Source: Flavobacteriaceae bacterium
GTDB taxonomy: Bacteria > Bacteroidota > Bacteroidia > Flavobacteriales > Flavobacteriaceae
Direction: 5' to 3'
Assembly: GCA_016764435.1 (NCBI GenBank)
Contig: JAESRX010000020.1
Coordinates: 1 to 44,517, forward strand
Length of the DNA stretch: 44,517 nucleotides
Part shown: positions 1 to 7,510 of the stretch, piece by piece
Position numbering within the stretch: position 1 is the first letter of the stretch
How the letters are laid out: each line of letters starts with the position of its first letter
Notes under the pieces: model-generated
The model's input: the letters and a program-made list of their open reading frames with translations, nothing else
Databases searched by the model: none
What the model was told of the DNA's origin: nothing
Made by a program: the position numbers and the translations under genes

Positions 1-246
1 ATCCAAATCTACTACTGGTTTTGTAGTATCTTTTATAATAACTTGCTGTGTTTGGGTGGTGATATTTTTATTTCCATCCTTAAAAGTCCAAGTGATTTCG
101 TAAGTTCCTTCTTCTTGTGTTTTGGAGAAGTCGAAATTGGTAGTTCCTGTAATTTCTCCTGCACAGTTATCTTCAAAAACTGGACTTGTTAGATCTGCTT
201 GGGTAATTTCGCATTGAAAATTTAAATCTTCAACTATAATCGGTGC
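1..246 (-). repeat. HYR-like Ig repeat, copy 2 (runs off the window)
   Basis: Residues 1233-1314: contains EDNCAGEITGTTNF and ITWTFKDGNKNITTQTQ, and ends KDTTKPV. It matches copy 1 in both protein and DNA. The D-T-T-K-P ending suggests a further repeat or domain follows outside the window. Confidence 0.75.
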
Positions 247-3200
247 ATAAATAGGGTCGAATGAAATTTTATAGATACCTGTATTGAAATCCGAAAAATA
301 AAAATCACCTTCAAATACTATAATAGCTCTAACTCCGCTTCTATTACTCAACTGAATTATTTCTTTATTTTCCTTTACAACATGTATTCCTCCAAAAGAA
401 CTAATCAAAATTTCTTCACCTACAATATAAATATTATATGCGTTATTTATAGTAACAAATACTTCTGGAACAATTGGGAGTTGATTATTTATGTCAATCG
501 TATATACAGCATTATCATTCCCTGCAATATACAACTGATTTCCATTAAGTTGAATCCCCATCAGCCATCCTAAACCTTGAACAACAATTTCAGCCGGACT
601 AGCCGGATTTAACAAATTTATTCTTTTTACAAACCCATTTGTGGTTGAAAAATACAAATAATCATCTTTAATTACAATCCCCCTTAAGGGTCCCAAACCA
701 CTTGCAACTATTGTAACCTCTTGTGTTTCTATATGATACTTCCTTATAACTCCCTGATCACTAGAAAAATATATTTCTTTATCTTTGGAGGTAATACCCC
801 ATAGCTCTCCATATCCACCAGCGAGCACCACAAAACTTTCTTCTGGTTTTTTTAGATCAAAAGATGATAAATTTTCACCCCTCCAACTAGTAGTATACAT
901 AATTCCATCAACAACAACCATGTTAGAAACAAAGCGTTGCCCCATAAACAGTACTTCTGTCCCATAATTTTGAGTAGAAATAATTGTATCTGAATTTTTA
1001 AAAGGCCCCGTCACATCATCAATAATAACATTTTGAGTTTGGCTGGTGATATTATCATTTCCATCCTTAAAAGTCCAATTAATAACATAGTTTCCTTGTA
1101 CATCATAGAATAATGAATCTGTAGTAGTTCCTGTAATTTCACCAGCACAAACATCTACCACCACAGGAGGAGTAACTGTTACTGAACATTCGTCTACAAT
1201 ATTTGGAAATAAAGGCAATACAGGCCCCGTCACATCTTTCACTGTAATTGTAATTTCTTTTTCAAAGCTTAAACCACCTTGATCTTCTACAGTAATTAAA
1301 ACAGCTATTATAGGATCTTGATTACAGTTTAATGGGGATTTCAAGTACAGTTTATCAGATACTATTTTAAAATATGGATTCTCAGCTATTGTGTAAGTAA
1401 ATGTTTGGTTTGCATCTACATCTTCTGTAGTAAGCGTTGCTAATTCATCTCCTACAGCAACGTTGTCGTTTATTATCTTTGTTGAGATAAAAATATCTGA
1501 CGGAAATTCGTTTACATCATTTATTTGAATTGTGAAAATTTTACTTACATCAGGATGTTTATAATCATTTACAATAACAGTAATTTGGACAGTTGAAGTC
1601 GTTTCAAAATTAAAATTTGAATTTTCATTCGCAATAATAGTTCCTGAGACGGGATCAATACTAAAAACACCTGTATTATCAAGGATAGAAAACAAAATAT
1701 CTTCATCCGCAGGAATGTCTTTATCCTGAAGGATAATTGTCCCTAAAGTTATCCCTGCACTTGTGTTTTCATCTAGCGAAAAAACACGCTCTCCAATAGT
1801 TGGAGGAAATAAATTGGGGTTTTCAGTCGCTATAAAGTTCACTGCTACTTTATCTCCCCATAAATTAGGAAAATCGTATTCTCCAGTTTCAAATCGATAC
1901 CCTCTTTTTTTAGCAACTAATTTTACACTTTTATAATATTCCACACTAAACTCATAAGTACCTCCATTATTTACCGAAATCGTTTCGTTTACATCTCCAC
2001 TTAAGGTAAGTTCTACCGCATCCGCACCCGTAACAATACCAGAAATTAAATAATTATTAATTTCGAAAACAGCCGTATACGAAGGAGATTTATTGCTGGT
2101 AGCAGCACCAACTTCATGTATCACGTTATTCCCATCCAGCCAATGCACCAAGGTATACCCAGTTTTTTCTGGACTTGGAAGCGTGAACGATTTTAAAGAA
2201 CCTATAAGATCAAATGCTCTTTTTCCTATAAAGGTTACTGTAGATGGGAGAGTAACCTCTGAAAGTCCGTAACATGCCAAAAAAGCTTTTTCACCTATCT
2301 CTATTAAGCCTTCTGGAAAAACAACCTCTGACAAATCGTAATTACCCATAAAACACCCATCTTCAATTTTTACAATACTACTAGGTATCTTTAAAGACCT
2401 AATACTACTATTATTAAAAGCAGATTTACCAATAGAAGTTACACTTATTGGAATATCTAAACTTGCAATATTATTGTTCGAAAAGGCCGAATCAGCAATA
2501 ATCTCAAGATTTTGAGGCAATACCGATCGAATTATCTTATTATTAGAAAAAGCACCATTACCAATTTCTATTAACGTATTCGGTAAGGTAATCTCCACAA
2601 TATTCTTAGCAGAAAAAACACGCTCTCCGATTCCTGTAATCTCTTGTCCATCTAATATGTCTGGAATAATTATACTATTTTCTTTAAAACTATAACTACA
2701 ACTTTCTATGACTCCATTTACAACGACTACATCATCATCCGTTAAAGTATATATAAAAACTGCTTTATAGGAAATCATATAATCTGAGACTATTGCTCCT
2801 GGAGTCCAATTAATTCCTTTTCCATCTATCCAATATAAAAACCCAGAGCCTTCTATTTGAGGGGTCGGTAATTGAATCGAACTCAGACCGTTATAACCAT
2901 AAAAAGCATGTTTACCGATGCTTACAACACTATTAGGTAAGACTACCGTTGTTAATTTATTGTTAGAAAAACTATCACTCCCAATACTAATTAAACCTTT
3001 TGGAAATATAATTTCTCGAATATTTTTTTTAGCGAAAACACCTGGAATAGTACTACCTATCCCAACAATTTCCTGTCCGTCTAGTATGTCTGGAATTGTA
3101 ATATTATTTGCTGCGAAATTATAATTACAAGAAGTAATCACTCCATTTAGAACTACTACGTCATCATCTTTTAACGTATATCCCCAATTAGCTGTGTAGC

Positions 3201-3942
3201 CTTTTTCAAAATCAGACACCTCACTATTTACCAAATAAACAATTCCATTATTATCAGTCCAATTAATGAAATCCCAGCTCTCTGAAACTGAGGCTGGTAA
3301 AATTAGGGATGTTAAATACGGATTCCCACTGAATGCATCCAAACCAATTTCGTTTATTGTAGTTGGTAAAACAATGGAGGATAATTTATTATTCATAAAT
3401 GCATTGTTTTTAATATACTTCAATCCATCTTGTAATTCCAATGAAATCAAATTATTCCCTAAAAAGGCATATCTACCTATAGTAGTTACGGAAGATGGTA
3501 TGGTTATATTTACTAATTCATTATAGGAACACATCCAGTCAGGAATGCTTGTTATCCCTTCAGGAAGGGTGATATTCGTAATTAAATTACTTGAAAAAGC
3601 GTATCTCCCTATTTTTTTAACACTATTAGGGATCACAACGCTCTCCAATTTATTACTACTAAAGACTCCTCTCATTATCGACTGTAACGTATTTGGAAGC
3701 ACCACAGAAGTAATTTCTTTAAACTTAAAAACGTCGTTAAATATAGCAATAACAGTTTGCCCATCTAAGGTTTCTGGAATTATAATATCCCGCATCGAAA
3801 AATCATAACTACAGGACTTAATCATCCCATTTTCTACCACTACATCATCATCTGTAAGGGTATATTCCTGGGCTTGGACTTTAAAAGACATACACAGTAA
3901 AAAAAGAATATTGAGGTAGATAAAAAGTAATTTTTGTTTCAT
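1..3942 (-). CDS. Large secreted LRR/cadherin/HYR surface protein, 3' end outside the window
   Basis: The frame is open without a stop from the ATG at 3942 to the left edge (1314 codons), so only the C-terminus is missing. Residues 1-25 are a signal peptide ending in VQAQ. Residues 27 to about 630 hold BspA-type leucine-rich repeats (motifs such as LPNTLQSI, IPNSVKKIGRYAF, LPEGITSI) and three copies of a 41-residue unit starting YTLTDDDVVV, each block closing with a Listeria-Bacteroides-like W-x-D segment. Then follow a small beta domain (634-705), two cadherin-like domains (714-904, with FSLDEN and TEDVDAN), an HYR/Ig-like repeat (905-977), a YVTN/NHL-like beta-propeller (about 980-1230) and a second HYR-like repeat from 1233. 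This is typical of flavobacterial adhesins and gliding-motility surface proteins. A type IX secretion C-terminal domain is expected but would lie outside the window. Function (adhesion) is inference; the architecture is read directly. Confidence 0.85.
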   Translation of the reverse strand, partial: MKQKLLFIYLNILFLLCMSFKVQAQEYTLTDDDVVVENGMIKSCSYDFSMRDIIIPETLDGQTVIAIFNDVFKFKEITSVVLPNTLQSIMRGVFSSNKLESVVIPNSVKKIGRYAFSSNLITNITLPEGITSIPDWMCSYNELVNITIPSSVTTIGRYAFLGNNLISLELQDGLKYIKNNAFMNNKLSSIVLPTTINEIGLDAFSGNPYLTSLILPASVSESWDFINWTDNNGIVYLVNSEVSDFEKGYTANWGYTLKDDDVVVLNGVITSCNYNFAANNITIPDILDGQEIVGIGSTIPGVFAKKNIREIIFPKGLISIGSDSFSNNKLTTVVLPNSVVSIGKHAFYGYNGLSSIQLPTPQIEGSGFLYWIDGKGINWTPGAIVSDYMISYKAVFIYTLTDDDVVVVNGVIESCSYSFKENSIIIPDILDGQEITGIGERVFSAKNIVEITLPNTLIEIGNGAFSNNKIIRSVLPQNLEIIADSAFSNNNIASLDIPISVTSIGKSAFNNSSIRSLKIPSSIVKIEDGCFMGNYDLSEVVFPEGLIEIGEKAFLACYGLSEVTLPSTVTFIGKRAFDLIGSLKSFTLPSPEKTGYTLVHWLDGNNVIHEVGAATSNKSPSYTAVFEINNYLISGIVTGADAVELTLSGDVNETISVNNGGTYEFSVEYYKSVKLVAKKRGYRFETGEYDFPNLWGDKVAVNFIATENPNLFPPTIGERVFSLDENTSAGITLGTIILQDKDIPADEDILFSILDNTGVFSIDPVSGTIIANENSNFNFETTSTVQITVIVNDYKHPDVSKIFTIQINDVNEFPSDIFISTKIINDNVAVGDELATLTTEDVDANQTFTYTIAENPYFKIVSDKLYLKSPLNCNQDPIIAVLITVEDQGGLSFEKEITITVKDVTGPVLPLFPNIVDECSVTVTPPVVVDVCAGEITGTTTDSLFYDVQGNYVINWTFKDGNDNITSQTQNVIIDDVTGPFKNSDTIISTQNYGTEVLFMGQRFVSNMVVVDGIMYTTSWRGENLSSFDLKKPEESFVVLAGGYGELWGITSKDKEIYFSSDQGVIRKYHIETQEVTIVASGLGPLRGIVIKDDYLYFSTTNGFVKRINLLNPASPAEIVVQGLGWLMGIQLNGNQLYIAGNDNAVYTIDINNQLPIVPEVFVTINNAYNIYIVGEEILISSFGGIHVVKENKEIIQLSNRSGVRAIIVFEGDFYFSDFNTGIYKISFDPIYAPIIVEDLNFQCEITQADLTSPVFEDNCAGEITGTTNFDFSKTQEEGTYEITWTFKDGNKNITTQTQQVIIKDTTKPVVDLD
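1012..1230 (-). repeat. HYR-like Ig repeat, copy 1
   Basis: Residues 905-977 of the surface protein: starts TGPVLPLFP, contains VDVCAGEITGTTTD and INWTFKDGNDNITSQTQ, and ends DDVTGP. The same pattern recurs at the left edge of the window. Repeats of this style are common in flavobacterial adhesins. Confidence 0.75.
2629..2751 (-). repeat. Third copy of 41-residue YTLTDDDVVV unit
   Basis: Residues 398-438 of the surface protein (YTLTDDDVVVVNG ... DILDGQEITGIG). It is closest to the second copy, suggesting a later internal duplication. Confidence 0.8.
3058..3180 (-). repeat. Second copy of 41-residue YTLTDDDVVV unit
   Basis: Residues 255-295 of the surface protein (YTLKDDDVVVLNG ... DILDGQEIVGIG). 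It opens the second leucine-rich-repeat block. Confidence 0.8.
3742..3864 (-). repeat. First copy of 41-residue YTLTDDDVVV unit
   Basis: Residues 27-67 of the surface protein. The unit runs from YTLTDDDVVVENG through SCSYDF and IPETLDGQTV. It recurs at residues 255-295 and 398-438, with clear identity at both protein and DNA level. Confidence 0.8.
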
Positions 3943-4513
3943 AATAACACCTATTTGAGTTTAAAAAAGTAAAATAGCCCCACTGAGGATGGTTCACTTT
4001 ATAAAATTAAACCATAAAACAATTATTTTCTAAAATCACGCAATTACTTGTTGAAGTAGCCATTTTTGACCATGAGAGCATGTATTTTACTGTTTAAGCA
4101 ACATTTCAAGTCGGAGAAATGGAGGTGAAAAAGTGGTTTTCGGAGTAAAAAAGACGAGTTTAAGATTAGATTCCAGAAATTAAACAGGAGTATTGAGACG
4201 GAGTGACAATGTGAATTTTTGACACAGAAAACACGAAACAGGAATCAAGTATCAAAAATTCGAGATTTACAGGGGGTAGAGAAGAGCATAGATGTATTCG
4301 GATTTGTCTAAAAAAAGAGCAGTCGCATCCTTCATCTTTATTAATATATAGATCTCGCGTTTAGGAAATGGGTAATAGGGAGAAAACAGAAGGCCTTCTA
4401 AATTTAGAGATTTTACTGTTCAATTATTAAAACCACTCACTGCTCCAATTTTAATGATGATTCGTACGCTAGACAGGCTTATGTCACATCTCGATAACAT
4501 TACTCAAAACATC
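3943..4513. other. 571-bp gene-free region
   Basis: No credible ORF on either strand, no strong terminator hairpin after the kinase gene, and no exact TAnnTTTG promoter for the surface protein. The only structure seen is a 12-bp perfect palindrome, AGAAGGCCTTCT, at 4388-4399, of unknown meaning. The promoter of the surface-protein gene presumably lies here. Confidence 0.6.
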
Positions 4514-6640
4514 CTAGATCTCCCTCTTCAAATCCGGAATACATATAACTACTTCCGTCCCACAAACAAGACCGTTTACCAGCACATCTTCTATCTTAAA
4601 ACTAATATTTGTTTTGTATAAAGCATTATATAAGGCTATTTGTTTTTTATTCAATTCAATTCCTTTTCCACTGTTTTCTGTACTGTTTTTAGCCTTCTCT
4701 TTTCCTTTTTTACGGCCAATCCCATTGTCTGTTATTTTAATTAGGTGATGCTCGTTTAATTTTACGACAGCTATTTCCAACCTGCCTTTCCCCTTAAAAC
4801 CTGTAAATGCATGCTTCAGAGAGTTTTGAGCGAAATTCTGAATCAATAACCGCGGAATCATTAGTTGCTCTAAAGAGATATTTTTATCCAAATTAATTGT
4901 AAAATCGAACATTTTACTAAACCTGCTTTTCATTAAATTTAAAAAGGCATCTGTAAATTTTAATTCCTGTTGAAGGTTCCAATCATTGGCATCGGCAAAA
5001 AACAATCCCGCACGTAACATATCGGAAAAATTAGTCATCAGATCGTAGGCCTCCATTCGCTCTCCTTTTAAAATTTTAGAAGCGACCGTATTCAAAGCAT
5101 TGAACGTAAAATGAGGATCTAACTGAGAATTTACCAATTTTAATTGTAGACTCGCAATTTCGTGTTGGAGTTTATTCTTTTGTAAGCTTCTAAATTCTCT
5201 ATAATGTTTGAATGCAAACACAAGTAAGACTCCGAGTCCATACACTACTATAAAAATTAAAAACCTAAAAGGATAATAATCATTTGTACATAATAGATAG
5301 GTGTATAATTTCCGCCTATCTGTTACTTTTATCACCGTTCCCAATTCATTACTTTTAGTTTGAAAATACACATTCCAAGGACGAACATATAAAGGTCTAT
5401 TAAAATCTAATTGAAATTTAAGATCCTCTAAAAACAAACTCGATTCCTCATTAAACTGCTGACTAACCGCCATAAAAGAAACTTCATTTTCAAACAGGTT
5501 AATCTGTATCAACGTCGCATTATTCACCTTAGAAGTCAATTCATTTTCTAACAAGGCCATTTTTTCAGGGACATATTCGTAGGTTTTATACAAATCGTTT
5601 TCAATACAATTTATTAAGTAACGCTTTTCCCCCTCCAATGTCACAATCACCGATTTCCATATGACGGATAAAGATTTAAAATTAGACTGGTGTAACACTC
5701 CCCCCTTAGCATCCAATTTTAGGAGGATACTTTGTTCCTTTCCAGCAATCGTGTTTTTTATATAAAAATGATACGCATCATTCATCACAATAGGGCCGTC
5801 TATGGAGGCACCTAGCCCTTCAAATTCAAGTGGCTTCCTCAGTAATTTTAGTTGCTCGTCAAATACAAAAAGTCGTGCTAGATTATCTCGATATGGATAT
5901 TCAAAATTTTCAGGACAATTACCCGAAGCCGGTGTGGTACTGTATAAGTACAATGCACCATCCTTTACTACAGGAGTTATGTAATGCTGACTCCCCGTAT
6001 TAATAGTTGTTAAAAAAGTGTCTTTCAAAAAATTATAGGCCAATATTTTCCGAGGATACAATGCAAAACCTCCATTTATTAAAAAATACATTTCGTCTAT
6101 TCCATCAGCATCCAAATCGTGGTTGATAATAGGCCTTAATACAAAATCTCGAGCCTCTGTCCCCTTCCCAATAGTCGTCACAAACCGCCCCGAAAGAATA
6201 ACTTTGGAAGCTACAAAATCCACTCCGTTTAAAAATATAGAGTCATTTTTTTGAGTAAACACAAACAGTTCTTTAACACCATCCTTATTAATATCATTAA
6301 AAATAGGGGTATTAATTCCTTCTTGAACTGGAAGGTCTCCATAAAAATTAAATTGAAGTACTAATGCTGTCTCATTTTTTTTAAACAGACAGCTTGCAAA
6401 TTTCCCTCTATAATTCAGAATATCAAACTTCTCCTTGCCTCCATCATGGTCTATATCTTCAAAAAAGGTTAACAACTGTGTCTGTTCCCGCTGTTCTTCG
6501 TGTACAAATGCTAACGTATATTTATTAAATACAATCGGTATAAAAAAGATCCCGATAACCGTGGGTATAAAAGCCAAAATCCAAGTAGATTTTTTAGTAG
6601 ATAAAAAAAAATAAAACCGAGAAGCTACAACTTTAAACAT
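4514..6640 (-). CDS. LytS-type sensor histidine kinase with FG-GAP-like extracytoplasmic repeats
   Basis: 708 aa from the ATG at 6640, which overlaps the regulator stop by 8 nt (ATGTTTAA); an upstream GTG at 6664 would add 8 residues. One membrane helix lies at about 20-38 and a second at about 458-477, enclosing a domain of about 420 residues outside the cytoplasm. That domain carries three D-x-D/N-x-D-G motifs: DIDHDGGKE (62-70), DINKDGVKE (116-124) and DLDADGIDE (175-183), as in FG-GAP/VCBS calcium-binding repeats. The cytoplasmic part has the His_kinase (LytS/YehU) motif SQLDPHFTFNALN with the phospho-acceptor His at about 510, an N-box (NFAQNSLKHA) and a G-box (DNGIGRKKGK). It forms a two-component pair with the preceding LytTR regulator. 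The ligand is unknown; the repeats suggest Ca2+ or glycan/protein sensing (inference). Confidence 0.88.
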   Translation of the reverse strand: MFKVVASRFYFFLSTKKSTWILAFIPTVIGIFFIPIVFNKYTLAFVHEEQREQTQLLTFFEDIDHDGGKEKFDILNYRGKFASCLFKKNETALVLQFNFYGDLPVQEGINTPIFNDINKDGVKELFVFTQKNDSIFLNGVDFVASKVILSGRFVTTIGKGTEARDFVLRPIINHDLDADGIDEMYFLINGGFALYPRKILAYNFLKDTFLTTINTGSQHYITPVVKDGALYLYSTTPASGNCPENFEYPYRDNLARLFVFDEQLKLLRKPLEFEGLGASIDGPIVMNDAYHFYIKNTIAGKEQSILLKLDAKGGVLHQSNFKSLSVIWKSVIVTLEGEKRYLINCIENDLYKTYEYVPEKMALLENELTSKVNNATLIQINLFENEVSFMAVSQQFNEESSLFLEDLKFQLDFNRPLYVRPWNVYFQTKSNELGTVIKVTDRRKLYTYLLCTNDYYPFRFLIFIVVYGLGVLLVFAFKHYREFRSLQKNKLQHEIASLQLKLVNSQLDPHFTFNALNTVASKILKGERMEAYDLMTNFSDMLRAGLFFADANDWNLQQELKFTDAFLNLMKSRFSKMFDFTINLDKNISLEQLMIPRLLIQNFAQNSLKHAFTGFKGKGRLEIAVVKLNEHHLIKITDNGIGRKKGKEKAKNSTENSGKGIELNKKQIALYNALYKTNISFKIEDVLVNGLVCGTEVVICIPDLKREI

Positions 6641-7352
6641 GTGTAAATAATAGATTAAAATCACGTATAAACAACTGTGTTACAGGCAATTTTATTTCAT
6701 TTTTATCGTATTTCAACACACATGTCTTTTCTTTTTTATTTACAGAAGTGATAAAATCTGAATTCACCACCAAAGACCTATTCAATCTTATGAATAATTC
6801 CGAACACAGTTTCTGTTTAACATGACCGATACTAGAAGTTGCCACTATCTTTGTCCCATCCTTTAAATAAATAAACGTATAACTCCCTTCCGCCTCACAA
6901 TACACAATATCAGCAATAGGAACAAGTAAGGTCGTTGACTTAGAATTAATCACTATTTTCTGTTTACCATCCTTCCGTTCAGTCTTAAAAAATTTAATTA
7001 ATTCATTTATTGTTTGCTCTAATTCTACCCGTACTATTGGTTTTAACATATAACTAAATACATGGAGTTTAACCGCCTCCATAGAATAATTATCAAAAGC
7101 AGTTACAATAACTACCACTACATGAGAATTACACTTTCTTATTTTAACCAACAAGTCAATTCCGGAAAGCACGGGCATTTTTATATCTAAAAAAATCAAG
7201 TCTATGGTGCTACTCATCAGCACAGGAAAAACATCAATAGGGTCTGATATCTTATGGAGCACTTGTATTGTCGGATATTCACTTAATAGAATATCTAAAG
7301 AATCCAAGGCTTCCATTTCATCATCTACGAGAATCGTCTTTATTGGGGACAT
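6633..7352 (-). CDS. LytTR-family response regulator
   Basis: 239 aa. The N-terminal receiver domain (1-120) has acidic residues D10/D11 and the phospho-acceptor D56 in FLDIKMP, the conserved Thr in VIVTAFD and the Lys in YMLKP. A LytTR DNA-binding domain follows (about 135-235) with the usual signature IVYCEAEGSYTFIYLKDG and a FIRLNRSLVVN segment. It is the first gene of a two-gene unit with the sensor kinase, with overlapping stop and start. A -7-like element lies just upstream at 7374-7381. Its targets cannot be read from the window; control of the adjacent surface protein is possible but unsupported. Confidence 0.92.
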   Translation of the reverse strand: MSPIKTILVDDEMEALDSLDILLSEYPTIQVLHKISDPIDVFPVLMSSTIDLIFLDIKMPVLSGIDLLVKIRKCNSHVVVVIVTAFDNYSMEAVKLHVFSYMLKPIVRVELEQTINELIKFFKTERKDGKQKIVINSKSTTLLVPIADIVYCEAEGSYTFIYLKDGTKIVATSSIGHVKQKLCSELFIRLNRSLVVNSDFITSVNKKEKTCVLKYDKNEIKLPVTQLFIRDFNLLFTHV

Positions 7353-7373
7353 CTAAAAATTGGTTTTACAACC

Positions 7374-7381
7374 CAAATATA
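7374..7381 (-). promoter_or_regulatory. Candidate -7 element (TATATTTG) for the two-component operon
   Basis: On the minus strand this reads TATATTTG, an exact match to the Bacteroidota -7 consensus TAnnTTTG. It lies about 21 nt upstream of the regulator ATG. No clear TTTG -33 box is seen at the expected distance, so confidence is modest. Confidence 0.4.
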
Positions 7382-7480
7382 CTATCTATCTGAATAAAAA
7401 CACCTTATATTTAAAGTAAATACGAAAAAATCAATACAATTCTCTTCTCTGTAAGCTAAAAACAATTAAAATAGAAAGCT

Positions 7481-7488
7481 TATCTTTG
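7481..7488 (+). promoter_or_regulatory. Candidate -7 element (TATCTTTG) for the acylase-LacI operon
   Basis: TATCTTTG matches the Bacteroidota -7 consensus TAnnTTTG, 22 nt before the acylase ATG at 7511. No convincing -33 TTTG is seen. Together with 7374-7381 it makes the 158-bp gap a divergent promoter region. Confidence 0.4.
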
Positions 7489-7510
7489 ATTTTAATCTCA
7501 ACATACACTT

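Noticed and set aside
1009..1236. Repeated DNA near TTTCCATCCTTAAAAGTCCA first taken as a mobile or regulatory repeat
   Set aside because: Fully explained by the two HYR-like protein repeats in the surface-protein gene.
2918..3808. Three plus-strand ORFs of 68-87 codons with similar sequences
   Set aside because: They are the antisense image of the leucine-rich repeats of the surface protein, which explains their similarity.
4388..4399. 12-bp palindrome AGAAGGCCTTCT
   Set aside because: Not near a recognisable promoter or gene start and single copy; kept only as a note in the gene-free region.
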